Part shown: positions 19,096-28,306 of the stretch, piece by piece
Layout: every line of letters begins with the position of its first letter
Position numbering within the stretch: position 1 is the first letter of the stretch
NCBI GenBank assembly: GCA_001940725.1
Contig: MDVR01000047.1
Location: forward strand, 1-64,000
Origin: Candidatus Heimdallarchaeota archaeon LC_2
GTDB lineage: Archaea; Asgardarchaeota; Heimdallarchaeia; Heimdallarchaeales; Kariarchaeaceae
Direction: 5' to 3'
DNA length: 64,000 nucleotides
Notes under the pieces: model-generated
Databases searched by the model: none
What the model was told of the DNA's origin: nothing
What the model saw: only the letters and a program-made list of their open reading frames with translations
Made by a program: the position numbers and the translations under genes

Positions 19096-19929
19096 TTATA
19101 ATGCCTGCAGCAAGAGCTCAAGATAATGATTGATTTGTTCATCGGCCATATCAGGGTCAGGATCTAATTCCTTTCCATTTTCATCTTTTTCCCTGGGAGG
19201 TCTTTCGATTTTGGTAAATCCAAACTTATCAAATTGACCATGCTTACTGCATTTCAATGCCTTAACCAGTACAGTTTTCATTTCTTTTTCCATATCGAAT
19301 TCCAGATAAATTTCTGCTGCTTTGATATATTTATTAGCAGCAATTACATCAACTGCGAATTTTCCAGAACTTGATAGAAAATCACCCGCTTTTTCTAGTA
19401 TTTGACAGAGCTTTATCCTCTCATATTCCTTCATCAAAGTTGGATGATTGTAATCATTACAAAATTCAATTATTCTTTCTTGGAAGTTTTCCTTTATGTC
19501 GTGAACTGTGTTTTTGTCCTCAATCAGTGTTTTATACAGTTGCACCAGTGATAAGACAATACTTTCTCGCTCCTCGTCAAGATCCAGGATCTTCATGATT
19601 TTCTGGGCATGGTTCATGTAAATGCTTTTCTCAAAGGGATTAGATTCTGCTTTCTGCTGATCGATAGCTTTTGTTAAACCTAGCTGTAAACATCTCCTAC
19701 CTAATTCAAGAAGGCTTTGTATCTCCTGTTCCCATTTCTCTGCCTTGTTTAATGCAACAATCTTGGCATAGCTGAAATATACAGAATCAATATGATTATT
19801 TGTTTTCTCTAAACTCCTCACGGTTGATTCAAATAAATTTGCTGCATCTTCAAATCGAGATGATACAAAATTGTTTTTCCCTTCCTCAACCATGTCCAAT
19901 ATGGTCTTATCCGTAATTGATTTTGACAT
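19096..19929 (-). CDS. TPR/alpha-SNAP-like helical-repeat protein
   Basis: 277 residues from ATG 19929, chosen because a TATA box lies at 19951-19959; a TTG at 19935 adds two residues. It is all-helical, with repeat units of TPR type: FEDAANLFESTVRSLEKT, SLLELGRRCLQLGL and AANKYIKAAEIYLEF. Unit length and the A-A-x-x-x-x-K-A-A-x-x-x pattern recall TPR or alpha-SNAP-like adaptors. The C-terminal tail is acidic and Pro-rich. It is followed 5 bases later by RadA-like gene 2 and preceded by a coiled-coil gene, so it probably serves in the same process. The SNAP resemblance is at fold level only. Confidence 0.6.
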   Translation of the reverse strand: MSKSITDKTILDMVEEGKNNFVSSRFEDAANLFESTVRSLEKTNNHIDSVYFSYAKIVALNKAEKWEQEIQSLLELGRRCLQLGLTKAIDQQKAESNPFEKSIYMNHAQKIMKILDLDEERESIVLSLVQLYKTLIEDKNTVHDIKENFQERIIEFCNDYNHPTLMKEYERIKLCQILEKAGDFLSSSGKFAVDVIAANKYIKAAEIYLEFDMEKEMKTVLVKALKCSKHGQFDKFGFTKIERPPREKDENGKELDPDPDMADEQINHYLELLLQAL

Positions 19930-19950
19930 ATACAATTATAGCTGAGAAAA

Positions 19951-19959
19951 TTATATAAG
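19951..19959 (-). promoter_or_regulatory. Internal TATA box before the TPR gene
   Basis: Minus strand ACTTATATAATTTTC, about 22-30 bases before ATG 19929. It gives TPR and RadA-like gene 2 a promoter separate from the upstream pair of genes. Confidence 0.6.
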
Positions 19960-19973
19960 TAAAAATCATAAAT

Positions 19974-20606
19974 CTAAATTGTAATGCCTTTCTTCCGCAA
20001 GTGTTTTCTCTTTCTTTTTACCTTTTTTCTCATTTTTAGCTTATTGTTTCTTGATACAGCTAGATCCGATTTCTTCCGGGTCAGTTTTTCATGTGCATCA
20101 TTAGCATTTTCAATTTTCCTTCCCTTTAGTCTTATTAATTCCATCATCTCTTTATGAAGGATCTCACTTTCTTTAGCGAGTACTTTTACTTGCCCGTTCA
20201 ATGATGAAGCCTTTTGTTTGATATCATTTATATTATCTTTAATTTTTCTCTTGTTGTGCCTTTCTCTTTTAATCTGACTTTTCAGTTCCCGAATGTCCTT
20301 ATGCAGGTTATTTCGTGTCTCCTTAATATCCTTGACTTTTTGATTGGCAGAGTTTCGTTCCTGTCTTACATGATCAATATTGACATTCAATTTCTTTACC
20401 TCAGTATTGTATATATCCCTTTTTCGCTCCAAACATTTGATCTCATTCCTTAATTGTGAATTAGTCTCCTGAGACTTAACATACTGTCCCATAATATCAT
20501 TGAAATTGCTTCTTGCATCAATTTCTTTGGATTGCTCAATTTGCGTCAATAAATCTGGTACCTGTTCTTCATCATTTGCACTCATTATCATAATATCACT
20601 CGGCAA
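19974..20606 (-). CDS. Long coiled-coil protein
   Basis: 210 residues. After a short acidic head, residues 40-195 are one continuous heptad-rich coiled coil (Lys, Glu, Arg, Asn, with Leu/Ile at spaced positions), ending in a very basic stretch (KKVKRKRKHLRKKG). No membrane segment. It overlaps the upstream gene by 11 bases (stop TGA within ATG-CCG-AGT-GA), so translation is probably coupled; ATG 20591 and ATG 20585 are later alternatives. The basic end could bind nucleic acid or acidic membranes. It is a likely structural partner of the longin-like and TPR proteins of this operon. Confidence 0.6.
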   Translation of the reverse strand: MPSDIMIMSANDEEQVPDLLTQIEQSKEIDARSNFNDIMGQYVKSQETNSQLRNEIKCLERKRDIYNTEVKKLNVNIDHVRQERNSANQKVKDIKETRNNLHKDIRELKSQIKRERHNKRKIKDNINDIKQKASSLNGQVKVLAKESEILHKEMMELIRLKGRKIENANDAHEKLTRKKSDLAVSRNNKLKMRKKVKRKRKHLRKKGITI

Positions 20607-21057
20607 ATATTTCTTCCACTATCAATGAGATGGATTTTGTGTCTTTCTCATAAATATTGTATTCTGACTCGCTAAATCGTCTCCAGCAGTCCATGGTGGT
20701 CAGTCTTTCAAGAAAATCAGTGAACCGTTTTTCATGAACCTCTGAATCTCCAGTGTAAACATAATAAACTATTACATCATCAATATTAACCATTCTTAGG
20801 GTTAATTCGTCAACCTTAATACTAGATATGTTGACTCGTCTGAATGAATCCAATAGGAAGACACGCAAGGCATTGATACCAATGGTAAATAATTGACCCT
20901 TGTACTTGAAGGTGTCATCAAACTTCTTTTCATATAATGGGATTCCTGAGGTAAGACTGATTGATAGCAGTTTGGAGGTGAATCCATGATCAAGATCACT
21001 TATTGATTGATCGATAAATTCCGAATGGTTATTATCCTCCATTGTAGATTTGCTCAC
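20596..21057 (-). CDS. Longin/roadblock-like domain protein
   Basis: 153 residues from a GTG at 21057; ATG 21042 is an alternative. The order is strand (KLLSISLTSGIPLYEKKF), long helix with hydrophobic face (INALRVFLLDSFRR), then strands (IKVDELTLRMVN, DDVIVYYVYTG) and a closing helix. This is the pattern of longin or roadblock folds, with the typical S-G-I-P-L-Y turn. In eukaryotes and Asgard archaea these domains bind small GTPases and traffic factors. A TATA box (tttaaataaaa, about 21074-21084 on the minus strand) lies upstream. It is the first gene of the operon leading to the coiled-coil, TPR and RadA-like genes. The fold call is from pattern only. Confidence 0.5.
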   Translation of the reverse strand: MSKSTMEDNNHSEFIDQSISDLDHGFTSKLLSISLTSGIPLYEKKFDDTFKYKGQLFTIGINALRVFLLDSFRRVNISSIKVDELTLRMVNIDDVIVYYVYTGDSEVHEKRFTDFLERLTTMDCWRRFSESEYNIYEKDTKSISLIVEEIFAE

Positions 21058-21161
21058 AATAGCATTATGTAGCCAATTTTATTTAAACAACAATAAAATT
21101 TTCTTGAAAACAAAAATATACAGATTGTCAGAATTTTGGCTATCTTTTATCATAAAGCGGC

Positions 21162-22166
21162 TTGTCAACCGAAAATACAATAACTAGTTCTCATATATGT
21201 TATCTATATATGTCTGAGGGACAAGAATCCACATTTAAATTTGATCAATCGATAGCTCGAAAGATTGGTTTGATTCTTGATACCCCAGAACTGGTTCGAG
21301 ATGCCAAGGTTCTGAGTACAAGAAGTACTATTAACATCATACAAATATTATACAGTAGGATACAGGGACGGGAGCAACCCTCTTGGTGGTCTACCGGTGC
21401 TTTACGTCAAAAAACCATGTATGATATGGTTCGTCTAAAAAAAATTCTACATAAATTAACCCTTATTGGATTAGTTGATCAAGTAAAGATAAAGAAGCTT
21501 ATCAGCTATTCCGTTGTCAAGAAGCCATTTCATGGGGTTATTCAAACAGAATCGATCAAAGCAGACAGAAGGCGTTATATGGCCGCACAATACTGCTACA
21601 GAATAAAGGCAGATTATATCGATTTAGTTTTCAACCCACATAATAATAGGACCATCTTCGTACCGGCTGAAAATATGCACTTGGAAAATCTTAAATCCCT
21701 CGAAATGCTCTTAAAACTTCGAACCATGATTATCCTAAAAACGTTGGGAGATATTGGAGATCCAATGGATACTAATCAGATCCAAGATTATCTCAATAAG
21801 TATTTTAGTCGAAATACTAAGTTAAAACAGGTAGAATACAATCTATCTAGTATAAGGACACTTACGAAACATCCATTTGTAGACAATATTGGTGCTAAGA
21901 TTTCATCCAATCACAAAAAATACAAGGATACATGGACTGTACTCAACAGAGATACAATACACAAGAAAGGAAGAAATTATAATATGCTCTATTCCCTTAA
22001 TTTTGATAGAATTAGAATATATTTCACAGACAAGATTGGTCAGGAGTTAACCAATAATAATAATTCATTCGAAATTATCTATCCAAATCCCCCAGATATT
22101 CAACTAACAGATAAGGAAATAAAGGATGATATAGAGACTCTGGGTGTTATTGTCGATATTAATTGA
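21162..22166 (+). CDS. Putative winged-helix protein of unknown function
   Basis: 334 residues from TTG 21162; ATG 21210 (MSEGQEST) is a credible alternative. Two parts look like winged helix units: about residues 45-110 (helix TINIIQILYSRI, recognition helix MVRLKKILHKLTLIGL, wing) and about residues 180-260. The middle is basic with aromatic patches. No enzyme motif. It is transcribed away from the longin operon and precedes the XPD-like helicase by 60 bases. It may be a regulator or an origin-binding protein of the element; that is only suggested by position. Confidence 0.5.
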   Translation: MSTENTITSSHICYLYMSEGQESTFKFDQSIARKIGLILDTPELVRDAKVLSTRSTINIIQILYSRIQGREQPSWWSTGALRQKTMYDMVRLKKILHKLTLIGLVDQVKIKKLISYSVVKKPFHGVIQTESIKADRRRYMAAQYCYRIKADYIDLVFNPHNNRTIFVPAENMHLENLKSLEMLLKLRTMIILKTLGDIGDPMDTNQIQDYLNKYFSRNTKLKQVEYNLSSIRTLTKHPFVDNIGAKISSNHKKYKDTWTVLNRDTIHKKGRNYNMLYSLNFDRIRIYFTDKIGQELTNNNNSFEIIYPNPPDIQLTDKEIKDDIETLGVIVDIN

Positions 22167-22198
22167 AAAAATCCGTAACCTTTATTGTTTTACTTCGC

Positions 22199-22207
22199 TT
22201 ATATAAA
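22199..22207 (+). promoter_or_regulatory. TATA box for XPD-like helicase 1
   Basis: GCTTATATAAATTTCA lies 21-29 bases before ATG 22228. It matches the shared promoter type. Confidence 0.65.
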
Positions 22208-22227
22208 TTTCAAGACTATATTATGTC

Positions 22228-24285
22228 ATGGTGGCCGACTCCATTGCATCTAATGTAATAGATCCAGATATATTTTTCAACAGTCAATCTTCATTTGATC
22301 CAAGTATATATTTTCCTTATGAACCTCGTCCTCATCAGATTGCAATTATTGATTTTATCAGGCAGGAAATGAGATCTTCTAATCACTTGATACTGGAAGC
22401 AGCAAATGGTACAGGAAAAACAATTGCTGTACTTGCGGCGGTTCTGGAATATGTGAAACAAAAGGAGGTTGCGGGTAAAAACCTCAAGGTTGTATATTTA
22501 ACCAGAACTCATAACCAAAGTGATAGAGTAATTGAAGAATTGATTGAAATGGGACAATCAGTAGAGGTGAAGGCAATTTCAAAAAGGGGAAGACAATCTT
22601 TGTGTATTGAGAAAAGTGTAATGAAATCACCATCTAAATATTTCATCAAGAACTGTGAAAATTTGAAGAAGAAGAATAGATGTGAGCCTTACAGAAGATT
22701 TACCACAAAGAGGAAAATTGTTAATAATCTAATACAAGATATTCTGTTTTATCCAGCTGATTCTTCTATTATCAAGGAGGAGTGTTTATCTCAAACCTTC
22801 TGTCCAGCTGAGATGACTAATGCACTTCTTAAAGAGGTAGATATTGTTGCGTGTTCCTACCTCTATCTGTTTGAACCAAATATTCGACAGTCATTTCTTA
22901 ATTCCATGAATCTAAAATTGGAGGATCTGGTAATCATAATCGATGAGTGCCATAATTTACCACAAGTGGTTTATGATCTAGGGAATAAACAATTCAATGA
23001 TAAGACTATAATCTCTGCTAAACGTGAAGCCAAAAAATCGAAACCTGAACTCTTGCCCTTTCTACATGAATTTGGCAAGCAATTACAAAATAGGGCATAC
23101 ACCCTCCATACTAAGAACAAGTCAGATATGATTATTGAGAATGATCCATTTTACGATATCATTTGGAATATTGCCAATGAAACTACAGATGCAGAGGGTA
23201 AAGATCCATTGGAAGAAATAATTAAGATGTTTCTAAGAACGGGATCGAAGGTGAGACAGGAATCAATTAATCAAGGAAAACCACCCTACTCAGCTTTATC
23301 CATAATCGGTGAGTTTTTGGCTCATCATTGGAATGTCTTTGAGCAAGATAATATTATCATCTCACTATACAATAGTCGAGAACAAGCATCCAGAAATAAA
23401 AATTACAAACAAACAAAGCAGCAATATTCCTTGCTAACTACCTATTTGACACCGAGTATGCTAATCAAACCCATATTGAATAAGACGCATGCATCGATAC
23501 ATATGTCGGGCTCGATTGGAACAAATGGGTTCTCCTATAAGGCTTTGACAGGTATTTCTTTTCTAAATCATAAATTACTATTACTTCCATCTCCTTACGA
23601 TCCAGAGAATATTAAAATCTTGGTGGTACAAGATCTAACCACTAAATACAAGATGAGATCACCACAGATGTATGAAAAAATGGCTAGAATAATTAAGACT
23701 GTAATGGAGAATACTTCGAAAAATGCGGGGTTGTATGTTCCATCCTATGACATTCTGACGAATCTGAAGAAGGCCGGATTGGATAGTATTGAGAAACCTT
23801 TGTTCTTTGCTGAGAAGAAAATGAGTTCAGAACAAACAGACGTAATGATTAATACCTACAAAGGTGCTCACGAGCATGGGGCATTACTTACTTCTGTGAT
23901 GTCGGGACGCAGTTCAGAGGGAACTGATTTTAGTGGGAATGCCATGGAATTTGTATTTGTGATTGGTTTGCCTTATGAACCCATGTCAACTATATTAGAA
24001 CGAAGAATTGATTATTTCAACAAAAAATTTGAGAAATTAAAGAATCAACCAGGATGGGAGATCGTATATGGATCCAAAGCTTGGCAGCAGTTGAGTCAGG
24101 CTGCCGGTAGACCTCTTAGATCATTGAAAGACAGGGTATGTGTGATTATCATGGAAGAGAGAGTAAAATCCTCGGCCAAGAAATACAGTAACCTCCACAA
24201 GTTACCAGCTTGGATGAGGAAGGCTGAGGAAGTAAAAGCTGATCCAGAATTAATTCTTGCTAAAGTAAAAAATTTCTACAAATAA
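22228..24285 (+). CDS. XPD/Rad3-family DNA helicase 1
   Basis: 685 residues. Superfamily 2 helicase motifs are in order: Walker A AANGTGKT (58-65), motif Ia TRTH, Walker B as IIIDECHN (DECH, 239-242), motif III MSGSIG, motif V GRSSEGTDFSG and motif VI QAAGRPLR. Cysteines between Walker A and DECH (126, 143, 152, 186, 192) fit an iron-sulphur cluster domain as in XPD. The family unwinds DNA 5' to 3' and acts in repair or, in elements, in replication. The box is DECH rather than the usual DEAH. It is followed 57 bases later by the dUTPase. It is clearly different from the second XPD-like gene at 56.9 kb. Confidence 0.9.
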   Translation: MVADSIASNVIDPDIFFNSQSSFDPSIYFPYEPRPHQIAIIDFIRQEMRSSNHLILEAANGTGKTIAVLAAVLEYVKQKEVAGKNLKVVYLTRTHNQSDRVIEELIEMGQSVEVKAISKRGRQSLCIEKSVMKSPSKYFIKNCENLKKKNRCEPYRRFTTKRKIVNNLIQDILFYPADSSIIKEECLSQTFCPAEMTNALLKEVDIVACSYLYLFEPNIRQSFLNSMNLKLEDLVIIIDECHNLPQVVYDLGNKQFNDKTIISAKREAKKSKPELLPFLHEFGKQLQNRAYTLHTKNKSDMIIENDPFYDIIWNIANETTDAEGKDPLEEIIKMFLRTGSKVRQESINQGKPPYSALSIIGEFLAHHWNVFEQDNIIISLYNSREQASRNKNYKQTKQQYSLLTTYLTPSMLIKPILNKTHASIHMSGSIGTNGFSYKALTGISFLNHKLLLLPSPYDPENIKILVVQDLTTKYKMRSPQMYEKMARIIKTVMENTSKNAGLYVPSYDILTNLKKAGLDSIEKPLFFAEKKMSSEQTDVMINTYKGAHEHGALLTSVMSGRSSEGTDFSGNAMEFVFVIGLPYEPMSTILERRIDYFNKKFEKLKNQPGWEIVYGSKAWQQLSQAAGRPLRSLKDRVCVIIMEERVKSSAKKYSNLHKLPAWMRKAEEVKADPELILAKVKNFYK

Positions 24286-24310
24286 ATTACTGAAAACTAA
24301 ATTGCTTTCT

Positions 24311-24319
24311 TTAAATAAA
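24311..24319 (+). promoter_or_regulatory. TATA box for the dUTPase gene
   Basis: CTTTAAATAAATTTCA, about 30 bases before ATG 24343. Same promoter type, including the AATTTCA extension. Confidence 0.6.
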
Positions 24320-24342
24320 TTTCAACATATATGATCTTCACG

Positions 24343-24789
24343 ATGGTTGAAATCAAAGTAAAATTAATCGAAAAAATGGCACAGTTGCCCAGATTTGCCA
24401 AAGATGGTGATGTCTGTGCCGATCTAACCTCTATTCAATCGCAAGTTATTGGACCTGGAGAATTTGCAACAATTCGTACAGGGATAGCGATTGAATTACA
24501 ACCCGGGTGGGAGGCACAACTAAGACCACGATCAGGACTGGCTGCAGAATATGGAATATTTATGACTAATTCCCCCGGAACAATAGATTCCGGTTATCGT
24601 GGTGAGATCAAGGTATTATTGGCTAATTTTTCCAAAGTACCCTTCTCCATAATTGCGGGTAACAGGATCGCTCAAATGGCAATCAGAGAGGTACCATACG
24701 TTAGTTTTTGTGAGAGTGAAAAACCAATACTTGATTTCATATCAGAAACTGTACGAGGAACTAGTGGTTTGGGATCCACAGGATTTTAA
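24343..24789 (+). CDS. dut: Trimeric dUTPase (dUTP diphosphatase)
   Basis: 148 residues from ATG 24343. It hydrolyses dUTP to dUMP and diphosphate, keeping uracil out of DNA. All five motifs of the trimeric family are visible: I DGDVCADL, II RPRSGLA, III GTIDSGYRGEI with the catalytic Asp and Tyr, IV GNRIAQM and V RGTSGLGSTG. Length is normal. The ATG at 24331 lies only 19 bases after the TATA box (24311-24319), so 24343 is the better leaderless start. It is common in DNA viruses and large elements that replicate their own genome; here it sits with helicase, polymerase and recombinases. Confidence 0.93.
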   Translation: MVEIKVKLIEKMAQLPRFAKDGDVCADLTSIQSQVIGPGEFATIRTGIAIELQPGWEAQLRPRSGLAAEYGIFMTNSPGTIDSGYRGEIKVLLANFSKVPFSIIAGNRIAQMAIREVPYVSFCESEKPILDFISETVRGTSGLGSTGF

Positions 24790-25098
24790 TGTTCATTTTT
24801 ATATATGATTTTTCCATATCACAACATATAACGCTTTATTCCTTACTTATCAATTCTTCAAAAAATCACTATTCAACTACAGGTCTCACCAATTTCATCT
24901 AACGACTTTCCTTAATTTATTTAAAAATCCATGTCAGCCATTAAATATTTGTCTAATTTATTAATGATATTACGAATAGGGGGGAGTATTTGATTAAAGT
25001 AAGGTTGTATTCCGGCTTAAAGTTATCATATTTCAGAGGTGAGCAAAAGTCCAAATACTAAGCGCATTTTCGACGCTAGATGAATCCGATATATACAT
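24790..25098. other. Intergenic region before the 962-residue gene
   Basis: AT-rich with a G6 run near 24979. A TATA-like atttatttaaaa (about 24918-24929) is far from the next start. No gene or clear hairpin was seen. Confidence 0.35.
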
Positions 25099-27987
25099 AT
25101 GGTCTTTACAAAAGTTACCGATTCTAATATAAAAACTAGTGAATATTCGAGAGACTTGGGAAAATTCTTCTCAGGAGATCTTGATAATAAATATCACGAA
25201 AAAACACAGAAAGAAAAACTAACTCAGAAGAAAAAACTACGCGAGCAACTAATCAAAATCATCCTTGAACGGTTCCCACTAGATTATAACAAGGATACCA
25301 AATTCTCCAAATTTACAACTTATGAACTGAATTCCATCATGGAATACGGTGATCCAAGAGCAGATATTGATCTTGAGTTACTAAACATAGATTATAGTCC
25401 CACCTATTATCGGAACCCCAGAGGTATTACAAGTATCAGCCATAATGAACTCGATCTGGAATTTAAAGATAGATATCAGAGAGAGATTGCCATGAAACTG
25501 GGAGGTTTTGCCATGAAACACAGCCTATATGTTACCAAACCCAAATTAGAAATTTCAAAACATCTGGCCAGAATGCGAGATTACAGAAGAATATTGAAAA
25601 ATCTACCCATGAAATATCATCTTGCAAGAGAATTTCTTCTAGAGGAGAAACTAGAGGATCTTTCCATTTCATCCATGGATTTCTACTCCAAGAAGGCAAA
25701 GATGTATTTTGCAGCTGTTCTAATTCTCTTAATGAGATCATACAAAAATGGAAATGTTGCCAGCATTGGTATTAAGGAAGTATGTGAGGATCTTGGTATC
25801 AAAACAAACGGATTTACCAAATATTTCCAAATTGCAATGGATAAATTAGACTTTCTCAATACCAGAACAGAAATGCGATACTTAGGAGTAAGTTCATTTA
25901 TACTCAAGAAGAAACAGATCAAGGACACTGCAAAAAATTATGTCTATCAATTTTGTCAGGAAGGCTATGTCGAAAGTCCTTCTATAATAAATGAATTTAT
26001 TGAGGAGATTGACAGTCATTATCACAACATATTCACAATGAAACATAAGAGCGAAAAGGTACTGGCTTTATTAGCTTCCAAGTTGTTCGATCCCCATATC
26101 AAGGTATCTACACTGGCCTTATCCCTATACAATGGGGGTGCAACTTCGGAAGATACACAAAATGCTGTTTTATTAACCAAACAGGTAAAATCATGGATGA
26201 GGATGAATAACAGAGAAATTGGGAATGATGTCAAGTCTGGAAGAATTCGAAACCTATACATAGTGGATATTGAACAGGCATCTGAACAGGTATCTGAACA
26301 GGTACTTGAACCACAAGTAGTAGAAATTGAGGTATTAACGGATAATTCTACCATTCATCGAAACAATGTGATGGAAAGACAATCATCTTATGAAGTCAAC
26401 TATCGATCGATCTATGAACCTCTCTCCGACAAGATAATTCTAAGTGAGGACCAAAATTTAATGAATTACTTACTTGCCAATGATCTTTTAGATCAGACAA
26501 CGCTATCTAAAGGTTCACCCAGGAGAAATTCCAAACGGAAGTTTAGAGATCATTTGAAAATGAATTCAATATCTGTTGAGTCCACTGGCCAATATCAACA
26601 AAATTGGGAACACGACTTCTCCCTTCAATCTCATTATCAAAATAATATGTCGATTAATCGCCCACATCTCAAATTAAAAGTTAATTTTCTTGCTGATGCT
26701 AATCTTGAGAACACACCCGGACAGGTAAATCCAGAGAATAGCATTCCGAAAATCAGTCATATAACTAATTGTGACAAAGACAAAGCTGGGATTAATTATT
26801 GCTTTTTGGGGTATCCTGGAGCAACTACTAGATTGCTAGCCTTATTATCATTAAAAAATTCCACAGAGATGCCATATATTACTAATAATAATGGAAGGCA
26901 AGGTAGATCGTATACGCACTCTTCAGAAGAGGGGCAGAATCCGTCAATTATATGGTTACTCAGCAAGGAAGATTTCTTCAAAAGGGCGGATCAAGTCATG
27001 ATGAATAAAAACGGACTTTTTGGCAGGTGGAGACAATATACTGAGCGGAAGAATGTAAAATTCATGGAAGATATCCAAATCAATACCATTGATCAATTAA
27101 TAGATCATATGGATCAGTTGAATACAACTGGTAATTTGAATAATAATTCATCTCCATTATCCCGTGGTTCTGTAATTATCTTTCCAGATTTAAGGAAATT
27201 ACTACTTGCTGAGGTTGAGTCCGGTGTCTTACGGATGTCACCGAATGATTTTGTAAGAATGAAGCAGGATCAATTCAAAATGAAAGTGGATGATTTGGAG
27301 AGGGCCAAGAATGAGAAGATAAGATCATATAGTGTTTCTCTTAATAAGGAAGCCTATCAGGGAGTATATCGGGGGATGACGGTTAATGAACTGCAGACCT
27401 TACTAGTCGATTTTTCCAGTGCTCATGAAGAAAGTTTTGCCAACTCCTGCCAGAAATTACGAAAAGTCTTGAAAGAAGACATTGATGAATTTATTACCTG
27501 TAAACATAACCTAAGTAATGTTTTTTTTGGTAGCAAAGAATATCATGCCACACAAAGAGGTATGTACAGATATGGTCTGATCATGAGTGAAAGGGCAGAA
27601 ATTTTCTATGATAGACTTCGTGCTCTCATTCAAAGCATTCATGAAAGATATGGGATTATGATTTATCTCGGGGGAATATTATCAAAAAACCTCAAGACGT
27701 CTCAGTTATTACTGGATAATACTCTTCACAAGAATGATCTATCAAAATATGCTATTGAACACCTAGTTGAACAATTAGTTGATGAACAACTCATCAAATT
27801 ATGTTATTCTGAGTCTAGTGAGAGTGCATTTCAATCTGCAAGTGTTATTTCCACAGCGATTCCCGATAAATTATCAATTAAGTCATATAGGATAATTCCT
27901 ACAGAAGATGAAACTAATGAATTCCAGAGTAATTGGTGTGTTGACAATACATACAGTATAAACACTCTGGTTGAGTGGGTGAACTAA
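25099..27987 (+). CDS. Large protein with possible TFB-like cyclin repeats
   Basis: 962 residues, soluble. Residues 115-380 are helical and may hold two cyclin-like repeats. The first is KKAKMYFAAVLILLMRSY, followed by IKEVCEDLGIKTNGFTKYFQ. The second is SEKVLALLASKLFDPHIKV, followed by the STLALSLYNGGATSEDTQ region. The pattern (hydrophobic helix, then a turn-helix with G-x-x-x-x-x-x-x-Y/F) resembles the cyclin box of TFB/TFIIB. No N-terminal zinc ribbon is present. A short three-fold repeat (SEQV units, 26273-26310) marks a linker, and the C-terminal half is of unknown fold. The stop TAA is directly followed by the ATG of the next gene, so they form an operon. The TFB link is tentative. Confidence 0.6.
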   Translation: MVFTKVTDSNIKTSEYSRDLGKFFSGDLDNKYHEKTQKEKLTQKKKLREQLIKIILERFPLDYNKDTKFSKFTTYELNSIMEYGDPRADIDLELLNIDYSPTYYRNPRGITSISHNELDLEFKDRYQREIAMKLGGFAMKHSLYVTKPKLEISKHLARMRDYRRILKNLPMKYHLAREFLLEEKLEDLSISSMDFYSKKAKMYFAAVLILLMRSYKNGNVASIGIKEVCEDLGIKTNGFTKYFQIAMDKLDFLNTRTEMRYLGVSSFILKKKQIKDTAKNYVYQFCQEGYVESPSIINEFIEEIDSHYHNIFTMKHKSEKVLALLASKLFDPHIKVSTLALSLYNGGATSEDTQNAVLLTKQVKSWMRMNNREIGNDVKSGRIRNLYIVDIEQASEQVSEQVLEPQVVEIEVLTDNSTIHRNNVMERQSSYEVNYRSIYEPLSDKIILSEDQNLMNYLLANDLLDQTTLSKGSPRRNSKRKFRDHLKMNSISVESTGQYQQNWEHDFSLQSHYQNNMSINRPHLKLKVNFLADANLENTPGQVNPENSIPKISHITNCDKDKAGINYCFLGYPGATTRLLALLSLKNSTEMPYITNNNGRQGRSYTHSSEEGQNPSIIWLLSKEDFFKRADQVMMNKNGLFGRWRQYTERKNVKFMEDIQINTIDQLIDHMDQLNTTGNLNNNSSPLSRGSVIIFPDLRKLLLAEVESGVLRMSPNDFVRMKQDQFKMKVDDLERAKNEKIRSYSVSLNKEAYQGVYRGMTVNELQTLLVDFSSAHEESFANSCQKLRKVLKEDIDEFITCKHNLSNVFFGSKEYHATQRGMYRYGLIMSERAEIFYDRLRALIQSIHERYGIMIYLGGILSKNLKTSQLLLDNTLHKNDLSKYAIEHLVEQLVDEQLIKLCYSESSESAFQSASVISTAIPDKLSIKSYRIIPTEDETNEFQSNWCVDNTYSINTLVEWVN
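26273..26310 (+). repeat. Three-unit 12-base tandem repeat in the 962-residue gene
   Basis: Units close to GAACAGGTATCT repeat about three times in frame, encoding S-E-Q-V units in a linker. Replication slippage is the likely source. Confidence 0.6.
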
Positions 27988-28227
27988 ATGAGTACTATCA
28001 GCCAGAAAGAGATCCAACAGGCTGTCAATAAAGATGACTTATCCATCAAACCCATTGATAAAAAACATAAGAAAGAAAACCAAGCCCACCAGAATAATTA
28101 TGGATTTGCTAAGAATAAGTGGTATTCCGACAGAATCAATTTTGGGATACTCTTATATAATTTTGTCCGACTGGTTATTGTTATGGTAACCACAATTACT
28201 TTTTTGGAATTAGAAAGAGCTTTGTAG
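27988..28227 (+). CDS. Small single-pass membrane protein
   Basis: 79 residues. The first 50 are hydrophilic and basic. Residues 53-73 (FGILLYNFVRLVIVMVTTIT) form one membrane helix near the C-terminus, giving a tail-anchored layout. The ATG follows the TAA of the 962-residue gene without a gap, so it is translated from the same transcript. It could tether the larger protein to the membrane, which is inferred from the pairing only. Confidence 0.65.
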   Translation: MSTISQKEIQQAVNKDDLSIKPIDKKHKKENQAHQNNYGFAKNKWYSDRINFGILLYNFVRLVIVMVTTITFLELERAL

Positions 28228-28278
28228 ATTCTATTATAGATTCTATTTTAGATTCTTAAATTGGCCGTTGTTTTTACT

Positions 28279-28287
28279 TATATTAAA
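28279..28287 (+). promoter_or_regulatory. TATA box for the 1382-residue gene
   Basis: ACTTATATTAAATTCATCATCTAAT, 20-28 bases before ATG 28307. The same 20-plus-base context recurs before the 101-residue gene at 35949. Confidence 0.65.
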
Positions 28288-28306
28288 TTCATCATCTAAT
28301 ATCTAT

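Noticed and set aside
26273..26310. Short tandem repeat as a possible CRISPR
   Set aside because: 12-base units without spacers, in frame in a coding region.
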